From: Cohnella sp. SGD-V74
Lineage (GTDB): Bacteria; Bacillota; Bacilli; Paenibacillales; Paenibacillaceae
Assembly (NCBI RefSeq): GCF_003001675.1
Contig: NZ_PVYW01000001.1
Location: 578,029-642,028, forward strand
Direction: 5' to 3'
Length of the DNA: 64,000 nucleotides
Shown: in pieces, positions 41,253-51,654 of the stretch
Position numbering within the stretch: the first letter of the stretch is position 1
How the letters are laid out: the number at the start of each line of letters is the position of its first letter
Position numbers and translations under genes: made by a program
The notes under the pieces: model-generated
Database searches by the model: none
The model's input: only the letters and a program-made list of their open reading frames with translations
What the model was told of the DNA's origin: nothing

Positions 41253-43631
41253 TTAGTTCATCTCCCGGTACTTCCCGGGCGTAATCCCCTCGAACTTCTT
41301 GAAAATCCGGTTAAACGTATTGATATCCGCATACCCGACGGCGCGGGAAATTTCGTTGACGGGACGCTTTTTCTCCAGCAGCAATCTCTTGGCTTCCTGC
41401 AATCGCGTCTTGTTGATGAAGTCCAGCAAAGCCTCGCCGGTCTGGTCGCGGAACTGCCTCGACAGATACGACGGCGTTAAGCCGAAGCGTTCGCCGATAC
41501 GGGAAATGTTCAAGTTCTCGTCGCGATACTGGTCCTGCACGTAAGCGATCACCTGATCGATCAGTTGGTTGTCTCGCTTGCGGCTGCTTTCGATGATCGT
41601 GCACGCCTGCCCCAGCGTCTCCAGCAATTGGGCTTTCATCTCCCGGATCGACCGGCAGTTCATCAGCCTGTCCACGGGATTCGACTGCTCCATGAACATC
41701 GCTTTGTTGATCGCGTTCATGTCCTCTACCGTTTTCATCATCGTGCTGATCAAGTCGAACATCAAGCATTTGGCCAGCGGGACGGACAATGAAGCGTTCT
41801 CGAGATTTTTGCGGAAAATAACTTCGACAAGCTGCTGCGATTTCTCGTAATTGCCCGTCTTCATAAAATTGATCAGCTGCTGCTCGATCGTCAGCGGGTA
41901 GTAATAGCCGTCCATCGCGCTCTCCAGCTCCGATTGCTTCAGGGAAGAATAGTTGGTCGTCTCCCCGTTGCCCAGCACCATGCCGTATTCCAGCGCCTCC
42001 AGCGCTTCCTGGTAAGCTTGCCCGATTGCGAATATTTCTCCATGAATGCCGCTGATCGCAACGGCGAGACGAACCTGCAGATGGCGGTACAGAAAATCCT
42101 TCGTGCTCTCGGCAATCCGCATCAGCTCGCCGGCGTTGCGCTCGGGATCGTCCTGCCGGAAGTTGAGAATGCAGGCCAGCGAATCGTCCATATCGACCAT
42201 ATACGCGCGGTTGTTTTCCCGGGACGTTTCCTCGACGACGTTCGTGATAAAAAAATGCAGCAGACGCTTCTTGGAAGCGTCTTCAACATTGCCGTCGGCA
42301 TCGCCGTATTTTCCGTAATCCTCGATATAAAACAGCAATACGGCGTAGTCGGACGAGCCAAACTCGATGTCGTGGGCGGCCAGCGAATCGTGAATCGGCA
42401 CGCTGCTCTCCACGCGCCCTTTAAGCAGTCCGGCCAGAAAATGCGAGCGGACGACGTCGTTATGCCGCTTCAGCCGTTTGCTGATCTCTTCTTTCTCGTG
42501 AAAAGCGCTGTCGATCGCCCTCTCCAAATACGAATATTCGTTGGAATTGCCGTCGAACGGCACGCCGACTTTGCCGGAAAAGCTGCGAATCAGCATGCTG
42601 ATCGGGCTGTAGTTCATGCGCATGAAGAAATAAGTGACGAATCCGCCTATGACAAGACAGAGAACGATGCTGACGTAAATCAGGTTTTTCGTGTACTCCA
42701 TCTTCTGGTTGTATACTTTGGCCGGGGTGAGCACGACATACTTCCATCCCGTAACGGCCGATGTCGTATGCGACACGGCCAGCTCGCCGCTGTCCGAATA
42801 TTCGTACGTCAGCCCCCGTTCCTCCTTCATCCGGCCGTAGTCCAGCGAGGAAGCGAAGCTATGGTCGTCGCTTGAAGCGATGATGCGATTGTTCTCGTCC
42901 ATGACGACAACCGACGAGCCTTCGGCGGGCCTGATGTTCTCCAGCAGCTTGGAGTCTTTGATCACGATCAGAATCACGTCGCTCGGCTGTCCCGGATTGT
43001 GCAGGGCGATAGACCGGGCATACAGAACGGAACGAACGGGCTTGCCGTCCGCCTCGTACAGCACCGGCGTATAGGCCCGGGTATAGCGGGAATCGAAAAT
43101 ATCGTTCCATTCCTCGCTCTTCACGTCCTCCCGGTGCTGCAGCAGGGAGAACAGCGATCGGCTGTCCATCCGCTCCTGAGGCGAGATGACGGTATCGCTG
43201 TTCTCGTAACGGACATAGATTTGTTCGATAAACTCGTTGGCCAGCTTGTACACGCGCAAGGCGTTGGCGATCTCGAACAGTTCGTAATGGTCGCTGTCGC
43301 TTAGCGGACTCGTGGCATGCGTAAAATCGGCGATCGGCTTGTTCAGCGAAATCTCCACGCTGATCCGTTCGATCCCTCTCAGCATGCCGTCGATCGCCTG
43401 CTCCATCTGCAGCAGCGTGGATTCGTTGGCGCGCTTGATCTCGGTTTTGACGACGTCCATCGTGGAGACGTAGATCGCTCCGCTGATGACGATCGGCACG
43501 AACAATACGGACAAATAAGAAATCAACCAATTCACGATGATGCTGCGATTGCCCGGCCAGATCCGCTTGATGATAACGATCCCTCCCCGAAACTTAATCT
43601 TCTCCGATCGTTTCCAGCCACGCCTTGGCAA
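41253..43631 (-). CDS. Membrane-bound AraC-family regulator with extracytoplasmic sensor
   Basis: Up to 792 residues. One membrane segment lies near 35-58 and another near 300-322, flanking a ~240-residue outside domain of Cache type. A cytoplasmic linker follows, then a C-terminal AraC double helix-turn-helix (~690-790: LNISRIGERFGLTPSYLSRQFRDQTG and VNEISRAVGYADINTFNRIFKK). Such proteins sense extracellular sugars and switch on adjacent ABC operons. The given start is a TTG at 43631 inside the esterase gene. A much better ribosome site, GGGGAGGG, lies at about 43582-43589, but only ATC/GTT codons follow it, so the true start is uncertain. Confidence 0.85.
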   Translation of the reverse strand: MPRRGWKRSEKIKFRGGIVIIKRIWPGNRSIIVNWLISYLSVLFVPIVISGAIYVSTMDVVKTEIKRANESTLLQMEQAIDGMLRGIERISVEISLNKPIADFTHATSPLSDSDHYELFEIANALRVYKLANEFIEQIYVRYENSDTVISPQERMDSRSLFSLLQHREDVKSEEWNDIFDSRYTRAYTPVLYEADGKPVRSVLYARSIALHNPGQPSDVILIVIKDSKLLENIRPAEGSSVVVMDENNRIIASSDDHSFASSLDYGRMKEERGLTYEYSDSGELAVSHTTSAVTGWKYVVLTPAKVYNQKMEYTKNLIYVSIVLCLVIGGFVTYFFMRMNYSPISMLIRSFSGKVGVPFDGNSNEYSYLERAIDSAFHEKEEISKRLKRHNDVVRSHFLAGLLKGRVESSVPIHDSLAAHDIEFGSSDYAVLLFYIEDYGKYGDADGNVEDASKKRLLHFFITNVVEETSRENNRAYMVDMDDSLACILNFRQDDPERNAGELMRIAESTKDFLYRHLQVRLAVAISGIHGEIFAIGQAYQEALEALEYGMVLGNGETTNYSSLKQSELESAMDGYYYPLTIEQQLINFMKTGNYEKSQQLVEVIFRKNLENASLSVPLAKCLMFDLISTMMKTVEDMNAINKAMFMEQSNPVDRLMNCRSIREMKAQLLETLGQACTIIESSRKRDNQLIDQVIAYVQDQYRDENLNISRIGERFGLTPSYLSRQFRDQTGEALLDFINKTRLQEAKRLLLEKKRPVNEISRAVGYADINTFNRIFKKFEGITPGKYREMN

Positions 43632-44226
43632 TCAGCGCATGCCCGGCGGGGGAAGGATGCACGCCGTCCGGCGCCCAGTATGGCGAATGCGCTCTCGTCG
43701 CAGCCTGGGCGAACAAACCGTCCAGAGGCACGAGCAGCGCGCCGAACTCCCGCGCCAGCTTGCGCACGACATGAATTTTCGGGTCCAAATCCTCCCGCCA
43801 AGCTTCCCGGTCCGCCGGATGCGGCAGGACGAACGGCTCGATCAGGATCAGCTTCGCTTGCAGCCGTTCCGTCGTCCTGACAAGCAAATCGCGGTAACCT
43901 TCCTCGAACCGCTCGACGGAAGTCGGATCGTCCCGGTCGTAGCGGCGCCACGTATCGTTGATTCCGATATAGACGGACACCCAGGTCGGCTCCAGATCGA
44001 GGCAATCCCGCTGCCATCTCTCTTGCAAATTGCTCACGCGGTTGCCGCTGATGCCCCGATTGAGAAATTTCAAATCCAATTCGGGATACTTGGCGGACAA
44101 ATGCGCCGCGATCAGGAAGGCATACCCTTTGCCCAGATCGCCGCCGTCGTCCCGGTTCCGTCCCGTATCCGTAATGCTGTCCCCTTGAAACAAAATCACA
44201 TCGTTTTTGTTCAATAGCTTGCCCAT
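43594..44226 (-). CDS. SGNH/GDSL hydrolase
   Basis: A 210-residue cytoplasmic esterase. Block I is ILFQGDSITDTGR (Ser ~17), block II includes NRGISGNRV, block III is YIGINDTW and block V is DGVHPSPAGH, giving the Ser-Asp-His set. This subfamily includes carbohydrate acetylesterases such as acetylxylan and rhamnogalacturonan acetylesterases, which fits deacetylation of imported sugars. It is first in the minus-strand cluster and overlaps the start of the membrane AraC regulator. Confidence 0.9.
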   Translation of the reverse strand: MGKLLNKNDVILFQGDSITDTGRNRDDGGDLGKGYAFLIAAHLSAKYPELDLKFLNRGISGNRVSNLQERWQRDCLDLEPTWVSVYIGINDTWRRYDRDDPTSVERFEEGYRDLLVRTTERLQAKLILIEPFVLPHPADREAWREDLDPKIHVVRKLAREFGALLVPLDGLFAQAATRAHSPYWAPDGVHPSPAGHALIAKAWLETIGED

Positions 44227-44330
44227 GCGCGTATCCCCTTTATTTTTTTGACCAAATTATAAGCGATAGCCGGGGTGAGACATAGCATTAATTCCGCAAA
44301 TCGATGTGCAAAACCTTCAATAGCGCCAAG

Positions 44331-44359
44331 AAAAACGCCCGAGTCGCTAGACCCGGGCG
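44331..44359 (-). terminator. Terminator after phoP
   Basis: CGCCCG (44336-44341) and CGGGCG (44354-44359) pair, extended by GTC/GAC, with TTTTT on the minus strand. It lies 28 bp past the phoP stop codon. Confidence 0.8.
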
Positions 44360-44386
44360 AGAATTGCGATATAAGTTCGGATACTC

Positions 44387-45112
44387 TCAATGATTCGAAG
44401 TCGACTTCCGGTTGACGAACAGCTTGTAGCCGACGCCGCGAATCGAATCGATCTGCACGCTCTGCTGGTTCAGCTCCAGCTTCTTGCGCAGGGAGCTGAC
44501 GTGCACGTCTACGGTGCGTTGGCCGCCGATGTAATCGAAGCCCCATACGACGTTCATCAGGTCGTCCCGCGTAATGACGATGCCGGGCCGTTCCGCCAAG
44601 TACAGCAGCACCTCGAACTCCTTCGGCCGAAGCGTAATCCACTGGCCTCCCGAGAACACCTCGTACTTGTCGGGGAAAATCTGCAGATCGCCGATCGAAA
44701 TGACTTTCTCCCCGTCCGCCGCTTTCGCCGGCTTGCTCTCCTCGTTGCGCGAGCGCCTGAGCACGGCCGATGTCCGGGCGAGCAGCTCCGCCACGCCGAA
44801 CGGCTTCGTAATGTAATCGTCCGCCCCGAGCTTAAGCCCCTGCACGACTTCCTCCTCCGCGTTCCTCGCGGTCAGAATGATGACGGGCGTGCGCACGCCG
44901 TTCTGCCGCAGCTTCTGGAGCACTTCGAAGCCGTTCATGCCCGGGAGCATCAGGTCCAGGAAGATAATCGCATAGGATTCATGTATCGCTTTATGAAGCC
45001 CTTCCGCTCCGTTTCCTACCACTTCCGTTTCATAGCCTTCCTGTGAAAGGTTGTAGGTTACGAGACGGGCAAGCGTCGGTTCGTCCTCTATAATCAAAAC
45101 TTTGTCCGACAT
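44387..45112 (-). CDS. phoP: PhoP-like response regulator
   Basis: A 241-residue OmpR/PhoB-class regulator. The receiver domain (1-120) has the acidic pocket IIEDE (~8), phospho-acceptor Asp in FLDLMLPG (~53) and Lys in TKPFG. The winged helix (~140-235) contains LRPKEFEVLLYLAERPG and RTVDVHVSSLRKKL. I assign PhoP from sequence type, from a Pho-like box in its own promoter and from location near citZ-icd-mdh, as in Bacillus. It lies downstream of its kinase gene, separated by 120 bp, whereas Bacillus has phoP before phoR. WalR or ResD cannot be wholly excluded. Confidence 0.82.
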   Translation of the reverse strand: MSDKVLIIEDEPTLARLVTYNLSQEGYETEVVGNGAEGLHKAIHESYAIIFLDLMLPGMNGFEVLQKLRQNGVRTPVIILTARNAEEEVVQGLKLGADDYITKPFGVAELLARTSAVLRRSRNEESKPAKAADGEKVISIGDLQIFPDKYEVFSGGQWITLRPKEFEVLLYLAERPGIVITRDDLMNVVWGFDYIGGQRTVDVHVSSLRKKLELNQQSVQIDSIRGVGYKLFVNRKSTSNH

Positions 45113-45163
45113 GCGTACCTCCGGATAGGCAGGATTCCCTGCCTTAATGGCTCATCTATGTTA

Positions 45164-45206
45164 GTTTTATCATACCACTGTAAAGCCAACATCATGCAAA
45201 TGTTAA
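45164..45206 (-). promoter_or_regulatory. Candidate Pho box and promoter of phoP
   Basis: On the minus strand TTAACA (45206-45201), ATGATG and TTTACA (45184-45179) are spaced by exactly 5 nt, then 9 nt to TAAAAC (45169-45164). The -10 is weak. It sits in the phoR-phoP gap and would let PhoP raise its own synthesis independently of phoR. Confidence 0.6.
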
Positions 45207-45232
45207 CTCAGCGTAAAATAGACAGGCCTGCT

Positions 45233-47032
<1,800 letters not shown>

Positions 47033-47056
47033 GACCGGGGGTGCGCTCCTTCTTCG

Positions 47057-48589
47057 TTACGCGAATACGGGATCTTTGAACTGCTCCAGCTTCGCTCTTG
47101 AATCTTTGTCAACGTCCGCATGCAGGCTGTTGCCGTGAGCGTCCATCGTGACAATCGCCGCGAAGCCTTCGACCTGCAGATGCCACATCGCTTCCGGAAT
47201 GCCGAATTCCATAAAGTCGACGCCGTTCACCTGCTGGATGCACTCCGCATAATATTGGGCCGCTCCGCCTACCGCGTTCAAGTACACCGCCCCATGCTCC
47301 TGGAGCGCCGCAAGAGTTTTCGGCCCCATGCCGCCTTTGCCGATAACCGCGCGCAAGCCGAACTTTTTCAAGATATCGCCTTGGTACGGCTCCTCGCGAA
47401 TGCTCGTCGTCGGCCCCGCCGCCTTCACGTGCCAGCCGTCGGAATCCTTGAGCATAACCGGTCCGCAGTGATAGATAACGCCGCCGTTCAGGTCGATCGG
47501 GGAATCGTGATCCATCAGGTGCTTGTGCAGCGCGTCCCGACCCGTGTGCATCTCTCCGTTCAGAATGACGACGTCTCCTACTTTCAAGCTGCGCACATCC
47601 TCTTCCGAGAGAGGCATCTGCAGCACGATTTCTTTCCCTCTGGGCGCTTCCGCCGCCGCAACCGCCTTGTCCTTCATCGGAACGTTCGAGCCGCCTTCGT
47701 AAATCCAGCTCTTGATCTCGTGCGTGTCGCCGTCGAGCAGCACGCCTTGGCGGCGATACGCCCAGCAGTTGTAGGCGACGGAGACGAAGAAGCTGGCCGG
47801 AAGACGATTGGCCACGCCGACTTTGCAGCCGAGCAGCGTCACGTTGCCGCCGAAGCCCATCGTGCCGATGCCGAGCTCGTTCGCTTTCTCCAGCACGTAG
47901 TCCTCCAGCTGAGCCAGCTCGGGAATCGCGTTAACGTCGTCGACGTTGCGGAACAGCTGCTGCTTGGCGAGCTCGTAGCCGGTCGTCCGGTCGCCGCCGA
48001 TGCCGACTCCGATGAAGCCGGCGCTGCAGCCCTGACCCTGCGCCTGATACACCGCATGCAGAATGCATTTGCGGATGCCGTCGAGATCTCGCCCCGCTTT
48101 GCCGAGCCCTTCGATCTCGCACGGCAGGCTGTATTGAATGTTTTTGTTCTCGCAGCCGCCGCCTTTAAGAATGAGACGCACGTCGACCTCGTCGCGCTCC
48201 CACTGTTCGAAGTGGATGACCGGCGTGCCGGGTCCCAGATTGTCTCCCGTATTCGCTCCCGTCAACGAATCGACCGAATTGGTGCGAAGCTTGCCGTCTT
48301 TGGTCGCTCTGGCGATCGCGCTGCGGATCTCCTTCTTCATTACGATCTGGTTGGCGCCGACCGGCGTATGGACAACGAACGTAGGCATTCCCGTATCCTG
48401 GCAGATCGGCGACACATTGCACTCGGCCATTTCGATGTTTTGCGCGATTGTGGACAGGGACAAGCCCGCGCGCGTAGCTTGGTCTTCCGCCTCTCTGGCG
48501 GCGGTTATGGCACGGCGGACATCCGCCGGAAGATTCGTGGACGTTTCTACGATGAGCTTATAGACGCTTTGTTCGAATGCAGATGACAT
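47057..48589 (-). CDS. Fumarate hydratase, class I (iron-sulfur)
   Basis: A 510-residue class I fumarase that interconverts fumarate and malate in the TCA cycle using a 4Fe-4S cluster. The N-terminal alpha domain (~1-290) carries SPICQDTGMP and other cysteines. The C-terminal beta domain (~310-510) contains NGEMHTGRDALHK and GPTTSIREEPYQG, and the fused form ends with FGIPEAMWHLQVEGF. It is unrelated to class II FumC. Its presence with mdh, icd and citZ makes this a TCA-rich segment. It is followed closely by the kinase gene. Confidence 0.93.
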   Translation of the reverse strand: MSSAFEQSVYKLIVETSTNLPADVRRAITAAREAEDQATRAGLSLSTIAQNIEMAECNVSPICQDTGMPTFVVHTPVGANQIVMKKEIRSAIARATKDGKLRTNSVDSLTGANTGDNLGPGTPVIHFEQWERDEVDVRLILKGGGCENKNIQYSLPCEIEGLGKAGRDLDGIRKCILHAVYQAQGQGCSAGFIGVGIGGDRTTGYELAKQQLFRNVDDVNAIPELAQLEDYVLEKANELGIGTMGFGGNVTLLGCKVGVANRLPASFFVSVAYNCWAYRRQGVLLDGDTHEIKSWIYEGGSNVPMKDKAVAAAEAPRGKEIVLQMPLSEEDVRSLKVGDVVILNGEMHTGRDALHKHLMDHDSPIDLNGGVIYHCGPVMLKDSDGWHVKAAGPTTSIREEPYQGDILKKFGLRAVIGKGGMGPKTLAALQEHGAVYLNAVGGAAQYYAECIQQVNGVDFMEFGIPEAMWHLQVEGFAAIVTMDAHGNSLHADVDKDSRAKLEQFKDPVFA

Positions 48590-48709
48590 AAGTGCTGAAT
48601 CCCCTCTCTATTCGTTGACTCCTATTAAATATATAATAGCATATATGCTCCCTATAAGTTTAACCAAAGTCGAGCAAAACCGACTTGCCGGAGAAAGGGT
48701 GCCGCCTTC

Positions 48710-49318
48710 ATGGCCAATCATTTTTTGGCGTATATGTACCGATTGCAGCATATCGAGCGCTGGAGTCTGATGCGCAGCGCGAATCCGGAAAACGTCGCCG
48801 AGCATTCCTTCCACGTCGCCCTGATCGCCCATTCCCTGGGCGTTATTGCGCGGGAAATATTCGGGCGCGACGTTCAGCCGGAGCAGCTCGCCTCCTACGC
48901 GTTGTTCCACGATGCGACGGAGGTATTCACCGGCGACATTCCGACGCCCGTGAAGCATCAGAACCCGCGGATTCTCGCCAATTTCCGCGAGATTGAAGCG
49001 ATGGCCTCCGAGCGGCTGCTGGCCAACGTGCCCGAACGGCTGCGCGGCAGCTATGCCCCGCTGTTCACGCGTCAGCCGGACGATCCTGCCCTCGCCAAGC
49101 TGCTGAAAGCCGCCGATCTGCTCGACGCCTATTTGAAGTGCACCAGCGAGATGTCCGCAGGCAATCGCGAGTTCGCCACGGCCCGCCGCCAGATCGAAGA
49201 GAAGCTTGCGCAGCTCGGGCTTCCCGAAGTGGAATGGTTTCTCGACCATCTGGCGCCGGGATTCGAACGAACGATCGACGAACTATCCGAAACCGAAGGA
49301 GACGATCAGCCATCATGA
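48710..49318 (+). CDS. HD-domain 5'-deoxynucleotidase, YfbR-like
   Basis: A 202-residue HD hydrolase similar to E. coli YfbR, which dephosphorylates deoxynucleoside 5'-monophosphates. Metal residues are seen in ENVAEHSFHVALIAHSL (His pair) and ALFHDATEVFTGDIPTPVK (HD). ATG 48710 follows GGAGAAAGGG. It overlaps the next gene by 4 bp (ATGA). It is divergent from fumarase. Confidence 0.88.
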   Translation: MANHFLAYMYRLQHIERWSLMRSANPENVAEHSFHVALIAHSLGVIAREIFGRDVQPEQLASYALFHDATEVFTGDIPTPVKHQNPRILANFREIEAMASERLLANVPERLRGSYAPLFTRQPDDPALAKLLKAADLLDAYLKCTSEMSAGNREFATARRQIEEKLAQLGLPEVEWFLDHLAPGFERTIDELSETEGDDQPS

Positions 49319-50121
49319 AACTGAAAGTATTCAAATCGCTGTGGGGAATGGAACATCTGACGCTGGAAGAAAAATTCGCAAAAATCGCCGCAGCCGGCTA
49401 TGCCGGGGTCGAAAGCCCGCCGCCCGGACCGGACGAGGAGGAGAAGTTCCGCGAGCTGCTGGCCCGATACGGACTGGAATATTCCTCGATGGCGTTCACG
49501 AACGGCGATCACGTCGAGTCGTTCCGTAGTCAGCTTGAGCGGGCGGCCACGTTCTCGCCCGTGCTGATCAACGCTCATAGCGCGAAGGACGATATGCCTT
49601 ACGAAGAGCAGCTGAGCTTCTATCGCCAAGCGGCGGAAATCGAACGCGCTCTCGGTATCCCCGTCGTTCATGAGACGCACCGCGGACGGGCCATGTATAC
49701 GCCATGGACGACCGAACTCCTGCTGAACGATCTGCCGGAGCTGCGCCTGTGCGCCGACTTCAGCCACTGGTGCGTCGTATGCGAATCCTTGCTCGAGGAT
49801 CAGGCCGGACGGATGGAGAAAATCACGGCGCGCGCCGCATACGTCCACGCCCGCGTCGGCTATGCCGAAGGGCCGCAGGTCAATCATCCGGCCGCGCCGG
49901 AGCATGCCGACGCGCTTGCGGCGCACGACGCCTGGTGGCGTTCCATCGCCCGCCATCGCCGCGATCAAGGCGCGGAACAGCTCATTTTCGTCCCCGAGTT
50001 CGGACCACCGGGTTATCTGCATACGCTTCCGTTCACCCGGCAGCCGGTCTCCGATCTGTGGGAAGTGTGCCTGTGGATGAAAAATTACTTGGAGAGCCGT
50101 TGGGACGAGTGGCTGGCTTAA
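49315..50121 (+). CDS. Sugar phosphate isomerase/epimerase-like TIM barrel protein
   Basis: A 268-residue xylose-isomerase-like TIM barrel. Candidate metal residues are in PVVHETHRGR (Glu/His), LCADFSHWCV (Asp/His), YVHARVGYAEG (His) and FVPEFGPPGY (Glu). The ATG overlaps the YfbR-like stop, so they are coupled. Length and motifs suit hydroxypyruvate-isomerase or epimerase relatives; the substrate is unknown. Confidence 0.87.
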   Translation: MKLKVFKSLWGMEHLTLEEKFAKIAAAGYAGVESPPPGPDEEEKFRELLARYGLEYSSMAFTNGDHVESFRSQLERAATFSPVLINAHSAKDDMPYEEQLSFYRQAAEIERALGIPVVHETHRGRAMYTPWTTELLLNDLPELRLCADFSHWCVVCESLLEDQAGRMEKITARAAYVHARVGYAEGPQVNHPAAPEHADALAAHDAWWRSIARHRRDQGAEQLIFVPEFGPPGYLHTLPFTRQPVSDLWEVCLWMKNYLESRWDEWLA

Positions 50122-50177
50122 CATACGAATGGGCTTGGCTCATAAATCAGGGCAATAAAAACGATCGATAACAGGTT

Positions 50178-50321
50178 GAGGCTATCCCATAAACAGAGAC
50201 GTACAGATTATCGTTGTAAAAGGATGGGCATCTATCTCCTGGAGACCGGAGGGAGATAGATGCCCGTGACTATCCCTCGATAATCGTTCGGTACGTCTCT
50301 TTTATTTATAGGACAGCCCTC
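50178..50321. repeat. Palindromic interspersed element, copy B
   Basis: A ~144-bp element with outer arms GAGGCTATCCCATAAA and TTTATAGGACAGCCCTC-like sequence, and a GAGACGTAC/GTACGTCTC stem. A perfect 14-bp inner stem is formed by GGGCATCTATCTCC (50226-50239) and its complement (50252-50265). It lies 56 bp past a plus-strand stop codon, between convergent genes, and is inverted relative to copy A. The inner stem differs from copy A by one compensated base pair. Confidence 0.7.
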
Positions 50322-50344
50322 ATGTTTCATAAATCGATCGTTCT

Positions 50345-50899
50345 TTATTGCTTATCCGGAACGGTCACGACAACCGTACGAGCCTCTCCATTGTACGCCA
50401 GCTCGATCCGCCAATGCCCGGTGTTCGCCTTGTATTCCGCCTCTTTGACCGCTGGCGGGAACATTCCGCCGGCGTCGGGAGCTTCCAGCGCTTTGCGGAT
50501 CGCTTCCGCCTCCGTCAGATTCGCGCCGTCAGGCTGCTGCGCCGCGAAAGCTTCCACGCGCCCCGCCTTCCCTTGCCCCGGGTAAGATTCCGCGATAGGT
50601 CCGTCCGGCCATACTCGAACCCGCTCGCCGATGCCGTGCTCCGTACCTGCATTGGAAAACCAGGTAGCTTCGTAATAGTGGTTTGCTCCCCCGTCGTCGC
50701 TAGTGTTCGTTTTGACAGAGCCCGTGACTAGAATTCCATCGCCTTTCCTATCGACGATATAACCCGTATAGACAAACTCCGGCTCTTCGGAAGATTGCCC
50801 GGCCCCATCGTTCGATGCTCCCGTGCTCTCTCCGCAAGCCGAGAGCAGTACGACGAATGCAGCCAGAAACGCCAATAGAACGCCCCTTCTCCTTCTCAT
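50345..50899 (-). CDS. Small secreted lipoprotein of unknown function (DUF3221-like)
   Basis: A 184-residue lipoprotein with lipobox LLSAC (~21) and a Gly/Ser/Glu spacer. A domain of about 75 residues follows (YTGYIVDRKGDGILVTGSV to WPDGPIAESYPGQGKAG) that resembles DUF3221. A C-terminal region contains TEAEAIRKAL. It overlaps the upstream TIMP-like gene by ATGA, and the two form a small envelope operon. Function unknown. Confidence 0.8.
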   Translation of the reverse strand: MRRRRGVLLAFLAAFVVLLSACGESTGASNDGAGQSSEEPEFVYTGYIVDRKGDGILVTGSVKTNTSDDGGANHYYEATWFSNAGTEHGIGERVRVWPDGPIAESYPGQGKAGRVEAFAAQQPDGANLTEAEAIRKALEAPDAGGMFPPAVKEAEYKANTGHWRIELAYNGEARTVVVTVPDKQ

Positions 50900-51573
50900 C
50901 GTTGCCCGCCTCCTTTATGTTTGCTTCTGGTTCTGACGAAGATCAGAACGCCAATGCCGACGGCGGCAACGAAGCCGATCCACGCCCAAACCGAAGCCCC
51001 GCCTTCGGCCTCTTCGCTTCCGGGCACGCCTTCTTCAGCCGATTGTCTCCCGGGACTACTCCCTTCAACCGATCCGCTTCCCGGCCCGCTCCCTTCCGCC
51101 GATACGCTTCCCGGCTTGCTCCCTTCGGCCGGTTCATATCCCGCGCCCAGCTGCTCTAATGCGTCCCCGGCTTCATCGATCGGTTTCGTCAGCTCGCACA
51201 TACCCGTCTCCAACCGTTCCGGAGTTCCGTAGGCGGACACGAGGTATCGGCCGCCTTCCTTGAACTGCACGTAACCGCAGCTTTCCGAGCCGATCGCCGT
51301 ATACACCTTCGTTTGCTTGGTCAGCTCGCCTTTCCACACGTTCTCGACATCGAACGTAACTTCCACCCGATCGATCGAGCTGTCGATAATCCCTTTATCC
51401 GGCTTGACCAGCTTCGTCACCGTGCCGGAAAATATCGCCGTCTTGCGGCTCAATTCGTCTTCGACGGACGGCGGAGCGGCGCAGGAGCAGGCGTAAGCCG
51501 TTCCCGGAGCCGCGATCGCGCCCGCGGTAAACGTCAGCAGCAGGCACGCGAACAGCGCCAATGCGGTTCTCAT
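50896..51573 (-). CDS. Secreted TIMP/netrin-like protein with C-terminal membrane anchor
   Basis: A 225-residue protein. A signal peptide (~1-28) is followed by CSCAAPPSVEDEL, the Cys-x-Cys start typical of TIMP/NTR-like domains, extending to ~130 with further cysteines (SESCGYVQF, ETGMCELT). A repetitive Gly/Ser/Pro/Glu linker (~145-190) precedes a C-terminal membrane segment (~193-213) and a basic tail. It is translationally coupled to the DUF3221-like lipoprotein. Bacterial TIMP-like proteins are poorly characterised; protease inhibition should not be assumed. Confidence 0.78.
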   Translation of the reverse strand: MRTALALFACLLLTFTAGAIAAPGTAYACSCAAPPSVEDELSRKTAIFSGTVTKLVKPDKGIIDSSIDRVEVTFDVENVWKGELTKQTKVYTAIGSESCGYVQFKEGGRYLVSAYGTPERLETGMCELTKPIDEAGDALEQLGAGYEPAEGSKPGSVSAEGSGPGSGSVEGSSPGRQSAEEGVPGSEEAEGGASVWAWIGFVAAVGIGVLIFVRTRSKHKGGGQR

Positions 51574-51626
51574 TTCTCATCACCTCTACCTTCAGACGAC
51601 AAAAGCTCCCCGATTGTTCCGCGCTC

Positions 51627-51654
51627 GAAAAAAAAGAAGCCGGCTAAGCGGCTT
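51627..51654 (-). terminator. Terminator overlapping the MFS gene stop
   Basis: GAAGCCG (51636-51642) pairs with CGGCTTC (51648-51654) and is followed on the minus strand by nine T residues. The stop codon at 51644 lies in the loop. Confidence 0.8.
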
